Source: Bacillota bacterium (GTDB lineage: Bacteria > Bacillota > Clostridia > Lachnospirales > Lachnospiraceae). From it: 5,621 nucleotides of DNA. A program made the position numbers and the translations under genes. Where the stretch lies: contig JAEZUR010000021.1 in NCBI GenBank assembly GCA_023420935.1, forward strand, positions 1 to 5,621, in the 5' to 3' direction. The notes under the pieces are model-generated. The model was not told the origin of the DNA. It did not search any database and saw only the letters and a program-made list of their open reading frames with translations. Shown here in pieces: positions 1-4,962 of this stretch; the first letter of the stretch is position 1; each line of letters starts with the position of its first letter.

Positions 1-506
1 ATCTAACAATGCTCAATGATATAAATATTGAAGAGATTCAATCATTTGATGGAAGATCCCAAAAAGATAAATGGGAAATTCCAGAGGTTATTAGGTTAGA
101 ACCAGAAAAAGGGCTAATGCTAAGTGATGCTCCTGGATTTTATTCGCATATACCTGTATTTAATGGTAAAGCTATAGACGTTTTGAAAAAATATCTAGAT
201 CAAACATCTGAAATATTACCGCTAAAAAACAATGAAGATAAATTTTATGCAGTTAATATAGTTAAAGTACTAGACTGTATTAATTATGATAAATCTGAGT
301 TTAAAATGTTTAAAGATGGAAAAAGGATTATGAGATTTAAGAAATATTCTTTTTTTGTAGAAATAATAGATGATAATGATATTTTTAAAATTATAGATGA
401 ACCGTTGGGAAACCCGTTTGTAACAGATAATTTTAGGAATGCAGTTTTGGAAAATGGGTTGACAGGTTTTAATTTTAAACTAGTATGGGATAGTGAAGAA
501 AATTAA
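1..506 (+). CDS. Imm11 (DUF1629)-like immunity protein, probably 5'-partial
   Basis: The product is an acidic, soluble protein of about 165 residues with no signal peptide or membrane segment. Its C-terminal third reads FVTDNFRNAVLENGLTGF, followed by a Phe-rich strand ending in VW. That resembles the end of Imm11/DUF1629 proteins, which in polymorphic-toxin systems are thought to neutralise a partner toxin. The assignment rests on recalled family pattern, not a search. The first ATG is at 9, but the frame is open to the window edge (CTA ACA before it) and too little sequence is present to show a ribosome binding site, so the true start may lie upstream. The gene ends with TAA at 504-506, 34 bases before a strong terminator, so it is the last gene of its transcript. 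The toxin partner, if any, would be outside the window. It has no evident link to the sulfate genes. Confidence 0.6.
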   Translation, partial: LTMLNDINIEEIQSFDGRSQKDKWEIPEVIRLEPEKGLMLSDAPGFYSHIPVFNGKAIDVLKKYLDQTSEILPLKNNEDKFYAVNIVKVLDCINYDKSEFKMFKDGKRIMRFKKYSFFVEIIDDNDIFKIIDEPLGNPFVTDNFRNAVLENGLTGFNFKLVWDSEEN

Positions 507-540
507 TATAAATTATTAGAAGAATAATTAATTTAATTAA

Positions 541-579
541 CCAGGTAGTAGACAATAAGAAGTCTACTACCTGGTTTTT
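541..579 (+). terminator. Rho-independent terminator after the Imm11-like gene
   Basis: A perfect 13-bp stem is formed by CCAGGTAGTAGAC (541-553) and its reverse complement (562-574). The loop is 8 nt, and TTTTT (575-579) follows immediately. On the opposite strand the stem is followed by mixed A/T sequence rather than a T-run, so it acts mainly on + strand transcripts. It separates the immunity-like gene from the sulfate operon. Confidence 0.93.
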
Positions 580-631
580 ATATACAAAAAAAGGCCAGCT
601 AGTCCGATTTTAAGAATATATATAAAACCTA

Positions 632-660
632 TTGACAAAGTATGAAATAAAATGTATACT
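632..660 (+). promoter_or_regulatory. Sigma-A promoter of the sulfate uptake operon
   Basis: A consensus -35 box TTGACA (632-637) is followed by a 17-nt spacer and TATACT (655-660), one base from the consensus -10. Transcription would start near 667, giving a leader of about 70 nt before the sbp start at 736. The leader is too short for a T-box or S-box riboswitch and none is recognisable, so control is more likely by a repressor or activator than by a leader RNA. Confidence 0.85.
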
Positions 661-707
661 CTTAACAACGATAAATACATACTAATTAAGTAGGCAATGT
701 ATGAAAT
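640..707 (+). promoter_or_regulatory. Possible operator: spaced ATGTAT/ATACAT half-sites
   Basis: ATGTAT occurs at 652-657 (overlapping the -10 box) and 697-702, with its inverted form ATACAT at 675-680. The three sites start 23 and 22 bp apart, roughly two helical turns. A 9-bp direct repeat, GTATGAAAT, lies at 640-648 and 699-707, and a near-palindrome ACTAATTAAGT lies at 681-691. The position over and just after the promoter fits repressor binding. The region is very AT-rich, so chance similarity is possible. I cannot assign the sites to CymR or any other named regulator. Confidence 0.25.
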
Positions 708-735
708 GAAAATAATGAGACGGAGGAATGTAAGT

Positions 736-1767
736 ATGGTAAGAGGAAAACGAGTATTCACATTAGGATTAGCACTGATTTTAGCATTGGGGACTTTTAC
801 AGGTTGTGGTAAAGAAAATGCAAAATCTAGTAATTCAGTAGAGATTACCAATGTATCATATGATCCAACTAGAGAGTTATATGAAGCATATAATGTTGAG
901 TTTGCAAAGTACTGGAAAGAAAAGACTGGCCAGGAGGTAACAGTTACTCAGTCTCATGGTGGTTCTGGTAAACAGGCAAGAGCGGTCGTTGAAGGAAATG
1001 AAGCAGATGTGGTGACATTAGCATTGGCCCATGATATTACGGCAATTGAAAATGCTGGATTAATCCAATCAGGTTGGATAGATGAATTTGAAAAGAATAG
1101 CTCCCCTTATACTTCTACCATTGTATTTCTTGTTAGAAAAGGAAATGAAAAGAATATTAAGGACTGGGATGATTTAGTGAAGGATGGCGTGGAAGTAATT
1201 ACACCGAATCCAAAAACCTCGGGAGGAGCTTGCTGGAACTTTCTTTCCGCTTGGTCATATGCAGATAACCTTTACAGCGGAGATGAAGCCAAAATTAAAG
1301 AATTTGTTGGAGATTTATATAGAAATGTAATTGTGTTAGATTCTGGTGCAAGAGGTGCAACTACCACTTTTGTAGAAAATGGTCAAGGAGATGTATTGAT
1401 TGCATGGGAAAATGAAGCATATCTTTCTGTGAAAGAACATCCAGAAGAATATGAAATTATTACACCAAGTATTAGTATATTAGCAGAACCATCCGTTGCT
1501 GTAGTAGATGAAGTTGCGAAAGACAGGGGTACCGAAGAAGTTTCTAAAGCATATTTGGAATATTTGTATTCTGACATTGGTCAACATATTGCAGGTGATA
1601 ATTTCTACCGTCCATCTAACCCAGAAATATTAAAAGAATATGCAGATGTTTTTAACTTAGGAATTCATATGGTATCCATAGATGACTTTGATGGTTGGGA
1701 TAAGGCTTATGAGAAGTTCTTCCAAGACAAAGCAATTTTTGATCAGATTTATAACGTGGAGCAGTAA
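736..1767 (+). CDS. sbp: Sulfate ABC transporter, substrate-binding lipoprotein
   Basis: This 343-residue protein belongs to the Sbp/CysP family, which captures sulfate outside the membrane and delivers it to CysT/CysW. Residues 1-24 are a lipoprotein signal: basic MVRGKR, a hydrophobic stretch, then FTGC with Cys24 as the predicted lipidated residue. The -3 position is Phe where Leu is usual. The sulfate-binding family signature starts at NVSYDPTRELY (39-49), with SHGGSGKQARAV at 73-84. Further family blocks are NPKTSGGA (158-165), DSGARG (202-207) and IAWENEA (222-228). Position 166 is Cys where Arg is usual. The start at 736 is chosen over the in-frame ATG at 697 because GGAGG (722-726) sits 9 nt upstream and the lipoprotein signal then begins properly; 697 would add 13 residues with no good ribosome site. 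It is the first gene behind the 632-660 promoter. Confidence 0.93.
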   Translation: MVRGKRVFTLGLALILALGTFTGCGKENAKSSNSVEITNVSYDPTRELYEAYNVEFAKYWKEKTGQEVTVTQSHGGSGKQARAVVEGNEADVVTLALAHDITAIENAGLIQSGWIDEFEKNSSPYTSTIVFLVRKGNEKNIKDWDDLVKDGVEVITPNPKTSGGACWNFLSAWSYADNLYSGDEAKIKEFVGDLYRNVIVLDSGARGATTTFVENGQGDVLIAWENEAYLSVKEHPEEYEIITPSISILAEPSVAVVDEVAKDRGTEEVSKAYLEYLYSDIGQHIAGDNFYRPSNPEILKEYADVFNLGIHMVSIDDFDGWDKAYEKFFQDKAIFDQIYNVEQ

Positions 1768-1801
1768 AACAATAGTTTTTATATAATCATAGTTTAAGGT
1801 C

Positions 1802-1842
1802 TCTACTATAAAATATCCGGATATTTATATCATTAGTGTAGA
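1802..1842 (+). other. Intercistronic RNA hairpin between sbp and cysT
   Basis: AAATATCCGGATATTT (1811-1826) is a perfect 16-bp palindrome. It is bracketed by TCTAC (1802-1806) and GTAGA (1838-1842), which can add an outer helix across an asymmetric internal loop. No T-run follows, so it is not a standard terminator. A structure at this point, after the binding-protein gene and before the permease genes, fits protection of the sbp mRNA 3' end or RNA processing that would keep Sbp more abundant than the membrane subunits. A DNA-binding site for a dimeric regulator is an alternative reading of the palindrome. Confidence 0.5.
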
Positions 1843-1874
1843 CAAATTGGCATGAAGGGAAGGAATTTATTTCT

Positions 1875-2726
1875 ATGGCAAATAAGATAGAAAAAAAGAA
1901 AAAGGCATATAATAAGAGAGTCATTCCGGGGTTTGGGATATCACTAGGGGTAACATTAACCTTGCTAAGTTTAATTGTATTAATTCCCATGGCATCCATC
2001 GTAATGTTTACTGCAAAGTTAAGCTTTCCTGATTTTATTCAAATTGTAACAGCTAAGGATATTGTGTCCGGATATAAGGTTAGTTTCTTATGTGCCTTAA
2101 TTGCAGCAAGTGTTAATTGCTTTTTTGGAGTAATACTTGCTTGGGTATTGGTTCGATATGAGTTTCCTTGGAAAAGGATATTAGATGGTTTGATTGAACT
2201 TCCATTTGCCCTTCCAACAGCGGTTGCAGGTATCGCTTTAACTTCTTTATATTCGGATAAGGGATGGATTGGAAGTATCTTTGCCAAAGTTGGTATTAAA
2301 ATAGCGTATACCAAAGTCGGAATTATAATTGCAATGGTGTTTATCGGAATTCCCTTTGTAGTAAGGGCAATTCAGCCAGTGTTAGAAAAGTTAGATAAAC
2401 AATACGAAGAAGCAGCAACCATGCTCGGTGCCAGCCATAGAAGAACCTTTCTAAAAGTTATTTTCCCTGAAATATTTCCAGCTATGCTAACTGGTTTTGG
2501 TTTGGCATTAGCCAGAGGAATCGGGGAATATGGAAGTGTTGTGTTTATTGCAGGTAATATCCCTTATAAAACACAGATTGCGCCCCTTTTAATTATGACG
2601 AAGCTAGAACAGTTTAAATATACCGATGCCACCGCCATTGCGTTGGTTATGTTAATCGCTTCATTTCTTATCTTATTTTTTATCAATATAATCCAATCAA
2701 GAGTAAACAAAATTACAAGTAATTAG
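1875..2726 (+). CDS. cysT: Sulfate ABC transporter permease CysT (CysU)
   Basis: This 283-residue integral membrane protein forms one half of the sulfate channel. A Lys-rich cytoplasmic N-terminus (MANKIEKKKK) is followed by about six hydrophobic segments, near residues 22-46, 66-95, 109-127, 146-166, 204-227 and 252-273. The EAA loop that docks on the ATPase begins at EEAATMLGAS (178-187) and continues to the FPEIFP region (197-202). The following block, GLALARGIGEYGSVVFIAGN (209-228), is typical of CysT. Length is normal for the family. The start is supported by AGGGAAGGA (1856-1864), about 10 nt before the ATG. The gene lies 107 nt after sbp, past a hairpin, and 9 nt before the chosen start of cysW. 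Confidence 0.93.
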   Translation: MANKIEKKKKAYNKRVIPGFGISLGVTLTLLSLIVLIPMASIVMFTAKLSFPDFIQIVTAKDIVSGYKVSFLCALIAASVNCFFGVILAWVLVRYEFPWKRILDGLIELPFALPTAVAGIALTSLYSDKGWIGSIFAKVGIKIAYTKVGIIIAMVFIGIPFVVRAIQPVLEKLDKQYEEAATMLGASHRRTFLKVIFPEIFPAMLTGFGLALARGIGEYGSVVFIAGNIPYKTQIAPLLIMTKLEQFKYTDATAIALVMLIASFLILFFINIIQSRVNKITSN

Positions 2727-2735
2727 AGGTGAATG

Positions 2736-3587
2736 ATGAGTATGTCAGAAAACAATTCAATACAAAGGAAGGCAAAAAAACCTTCCATGACTCAAATCGT
2801 ATTAATTACAATCAGTGTGCTATTTCTAATCGTGATGCTCATTATACCTATGATTGCAGTAATTACATATGCACTGAAGGATGGAATCGAAACATATAAG
2901 AATGCAGTGTTTGATGAATTTACCATAAAAGCGTTACAGCTGACCATATTTGCAACTATTTTAGCAGTGGCAATTAACACATTCTTTGGAGTGTTTGCAG
3001 CTTGGACAGTAACGAAATTTCATTTCAGGGGTAAACATTTTCTTATGACATTGATTGATATTCCATTTGCCATCTCTCCAGTTATTGCTGGATTGGTATT
3101 TATCTTAACCTTCGGAAGAATGGGTTGGGCACATGACATGTTAAAAGCCATTGACCTTAAAATAGTATTCGCTGTTCCAGGTATTATTTTGGCAACAACC
3201 TTTGTTACATTTCCCTTCATATCAAGAGAAATTATACCTGTTTTAAATGCACAGGGAAAAGATGAAGAAGAAGCAGCAGCACTTATGGGGGCAGGTGGTC
3301 TTAAAATATTTACTAGTGTAACCCTGCCTCATATAAAGTGGGCATTACTTTATGGCATTGTATTATGTTCTGCTAGAGCAATGGGAGAATTTGGTGCGGT
3401 ATCCGTTATATCTGGGCATCTAAGAGGAAAGACCAATACGTTGCCATTGCATGTGGAGATTTTATATAATGAATTTAAACTAAATACAGCATTTGCTGTA
3501 TCCTCTATCTTGGTAATTTTAGCGGTAATTATATTGGTCATTCGTAACATAGTGGAATATAAAGCAAAGAAGGCTGGTGGAATCTAA
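2736..3587 (+). CDS. cysW: Sulfate ABC transporter permease CysW
   Basis: This protein of about 283 residues is the second half of the sulfate channel and pairs with CysT. It has a basic N-terminus, then hydrophobic segments near residues 20-46, 66-93, 103-125, 147-168, 200-225 and 251-271. The EAA loop is DEEEAAALMGAGG (176-188). The CysW-specific block SARAMGEFGAVSVISG (212-227) is followed by a stretch rich in LPLHVEILYNEF. Three in-frame ATGs compete (2733, 2736 and 2742). GAGG at 2726-2729 gives a 6-nt spacing to 2736, better than 3 nt to 2733 or 12 nt to 2742, so 2736 is preferred with modest certainty. The ribosome site overlaps the cysT stop codon, and the cysW stop overlaps the cysA start, so translation is probably coupled throughout. 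Confidence 0.92.
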   Translation: MSMSENNSIQRKAKKPSMTQIVLITISVLFLIVMLIIPMIAVITYALKDGIETYKNAVFDEFTIKALQLTIFATILAVAINTFFGVFAAWTVTKFHFRGKHFLMTLIDIPFAISPVIAGLVFILTFGRMGWAHDMLKAIDLKIVFAVPGIILATTFVTFPFISREIIPVLNAQGKDEEEAAALMGAGGLKIFTSVTLPHIKWALLYGIVLCSARAMGEFGAVSVISGHLRGKTNTLPLHVEILYNEFKLNTAFAVSSILVILAVIILVIRNIVEYKAKKAGGI

Positions 3588-4648
3588 TGTATGTAGAGCT
3601 TAAGGATATAAACAAATTATTTGGTGATTTTAAAGCATCAGATCACGTTAGTTTTGGAATTGAACAGGGGAAATTAATTGGGTTGTTGGGACCTAGTGGT
3701 AGCGGGAAAACCACCATACTTCGAATGATAGCAGGACTGGAACATCCAGATTCTGGTGATATTCTGATTGATGGAGTGAGAGTCAATGACATTCCGGCCA
3801 GCAAAAGAGGAATAGGATTTGTATTTCAAAGCTATGCATTATTCCGCTATATGACTGTTTATGATAATATCGCATTTGGACTTAAGGTACAGAAAAAAAG
3901 CAAGAAGGAGATTAAGGATAGAGTATTAGAATTGGTTAAGCTTATTGGATTAGAAGGCATGGAACATCGTTATCCTAGTCAGTTATCCGGCGGACAGAGA
4001 CAACGTGTGGCATTTGCAAGAGCACTGGCTCCCAATCCACAACTTCTATTATTAGATGAACCATTTGCAGCAATCGATGCAAAGGTAAGACAGGAACTTA
4101 GAAGTTGGTTAAAAGAGATGATTAATAAAGTAGGCGTTACAAGCATCTTCGTTACCCATGATCAGGATGAAGCCATTGAAGTGGCTGATGAAATCATAAT
4201 AACCAATCATGGAACCATTGAACAAAAGGGTTCACCACTGGAGATCTATAAGAATCCAGCCAATCCATTTGTGGCACAGTTTATTGGTCAGTCTACCATA
4301 TTAGAGAACTTTGGCTGCCTGAAAGGGTTTGAAGGAACTCATAATCGAGAAAAAGCAGTGATGAGACCAGAATTCATTAAGATAGCAAAAAAAGGTGAGT
4401 TAAAACAATACATAAGCGCATCGGAAGATGGGGTAGTAGAAAAGATTTCATTCCGAGGAAGTTATCTGGAATTAAAGGTAAATGTAAAAGGTATCATTCT
4501 AACTGCAACTAGATCCTTAGAAGAAGGAATTGTAGAGGTTGGCGAAACGGTAAGTGTATTAATCTATCGACTGTATGTAATAGAAGAAAACAATGCTTAT
4601 TTACTTGAGAATTCTGCAATGGATGATAAGAATACAGTATTCATTTAA
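3587..4648 (+). CDS. cysA: Sulfate/thiosulfate ABC transporter ATP-binding protein CysA
   Basis: This 353-residue cytoplasmic ATPase drives sulfate import through CysT/CysW, and its length is normal for CysA. The nucleotide-binding domain has all expected motifs: Walker A GPSGSGKTT (35-43), Q-loop Gln81, the ALFRYMTVYDNIAFGL block (84-99) typical of this group, signature LSGGQ (133-137), Walker B LLLLDEP (153-159) and switch His191. Residues from about 235 to the end form the C-terminal TOBE-like domain, with MRPE at 259-262. Its ATG overlaps the cysW stop by one base (TAATG), a usual sign of translational coupling. A weak purine stretch GGTGG (3576-3580) could serve as ribosome site. The last codons (Val-Phe-Ile-stop) lie inside the outer arm of the inverted-repeat element that follows. 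Confidence 0.95.
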   Translation: MYVELKDINKLFGDFKASDHVSFGIEQGKLIGLLGPSGSGKTTILRMIAGLEHPDSGDILIDGVRVNDIPASKRGIGFVFQSYALFRYMTVYDNIAFGLKVQKKSKKEIKDRVLELVKLIGLEGMEHRYPSQLSGGQRQRVAFARALAPNPQLLLLDEPFAAIDAKVRQELRSWLKEMINKVGVTSIFVTHDQDEAIEVADEIIITNHGTIEQKGSPLEIYKNPANPFVAQFIGQSTILENFGCLKGFEGTHNREKAVMRPEFIKIAKKGELKQYISASEDGVVEKISFRGSYLELKVNVKGIILTATRSLEEGIVEVGETVSVLIYRLYVIEENNAYLLENSAMDDKNTVFI

Positions 4649-4655
4649 CAATGGA

Positions 4656-4681
4656 GATTGATTCAAGTGTCATAAGTCTAT
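4656..4681 (+). repeat. Left 26-bp inverted repeat of the element
   Basis: It begins GATTGATTCAAGTG and ends AAGTCTAT, and is the exact reverse complement of 4892-4917. If the element is a transposable unit, this is its left terminal repeat. No direct duplication sits immediately outside it; TAACAA (4646-4651) lies four bases away. Confidence 0.9.
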
Positions 4682-4772
4682 TAGGTTGGTGGTCATGAAT
4701 ATGGTTTCATATCTATTCATTTGGTTGCCTTACCTTCCTAGGCATAATCGCTTTTGAGCCTCAATGCATGGT

Positions 4773-4794
4773 AAAAACGCCGCTTAAGCCGGCG
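4773..4794 (-). terminator. Terminator-like hairpin on the - strand, in the element's head
   Basis: Read on the - strand, CGCC, a bulged G, GC, a TTAA loop, GC and GGCG form a six-pair GC-rich stem. TTTTT (complement of A4773-A4777) follows at once. This is the usual form of an intrinsic terminator and would stop transcripts running leftward into cysA. On the + strand the same hairpin has no T-run. It may equally be just one helix of a larger RNA fold. Confidence 0.4.
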
Positions 4795-4891
4795 TCGTTA
4801 TTACCTGAGTCTCAAGTCGATTATATGCGCCGTCGTCAGCCGGTCTGCCCAAGCTGAATAGATCTGAAACCATATTCATGTTGTAAGTTGT

Positions 4892-4917
4892 ATAGACTTA
4901 TGACACTTGAATCAATC
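4892..4917 (-). repeat. Right 26-bp inverted repeat of the element
   Basis: It begins ATAGACTTATG and ends GAATCAATC, and is the exact reverse complement of 4656-4681. One base separates it from TAACAA (4919-4924), which matches the hexamer on the left flank. Confidence 0.9.
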
Positions 4918-4962
4918 GTAACAAATAAATGAATACCATAAGCCGTAGGTAGGAGGACAAAT

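Larger units (their letters stand above)
4637..4936. repeat. 300-bp nested inverted-repeat element (foldback/MITE-like or structured RNA)
   Basis: This stretch fills the cysA-aprA gap and has no recognisable gene. Its two halves are complementary in nested blocks. The outer arm pairs 4637-4647 with 4926-4936 (11 bp). The middle arm pairs 4656-4681 with 4892-4917 (26 bp, perfect). The inner arm pairs 4694-4719 with 4855-4880 (25 of 26, only T4710/C4864 unpaired). The unpaired bases are gathered into two loops, 8 + 8 nt and 12 + 11 nt. The outer and middle arms are in exact register. The head (about 4720-4854) is GC-richer than the surroundings and holds small hairpins: TGCCT/AGGCA (4726-4744), an 11-bp helix 4753-4763 with 4806-4816 (one mismatch, one G-U), GGTAA/TTACC (4770-4774 with 4801-4805) and CGCC-GC-TTAA-GC-C-GGCG (4778-4794). 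No T-run follows the right arm. TAACAA occurs on both flanks of the middle arm. I do not recognise a named family. Confidence 0.85.

Noticed and set aside
697..735. Upstream in-frame ATG giving sbp a 13-residue N-terminal extension
   Set aside because: The GGAGG at 722-726 serves the ATG at 736, and the lipoprotein signal peptide is normal only from that start.
567..851. 94-residue reading frame on the - strand across the sbp promoter and start
   Set aside because: It overlaps the terminator, the strong promoter and the sbp signal peptide coding region, and shows no ribosome site or family resemblance.
1782..1787. TATAAT as a -10 box of an internal promoter for cysT
   Set aside because: The sequence 17 nt upstream (GAGCAG) bears no resemblance to a -35 box, and the hexamer is expected by chance in such AT-rich DNA.
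1852..1890. Short out-of-frame ORF of 12 codons overlapping the cysT start
   Set aside because: It has no ribosome binding site, and its ATG lies directly beside the purine stretch used by cysT.
4820..4825. TATAAT on the - strand inside the inverted-repeat element, as a promoter
   Set aside because: No acceptable -35 sequence at 16-18 nt spacing (GCAGAC at best) and no extended -10 TG.
4637..4936. Element as an intrinsic terminator for cysA
   Set aside because: The right arm is followed by GTAACAAATAAATG with no T-run, and the head hairpin has no T-run on the + strand.
4649..4962. Retron msr-msd, CRISPR array or integron attC site
   Set aside because: No reverse transcriptase or Cas gene is next to it, there are no spaced direct repeats, and the arms are far longer and more perfect than attC arms.
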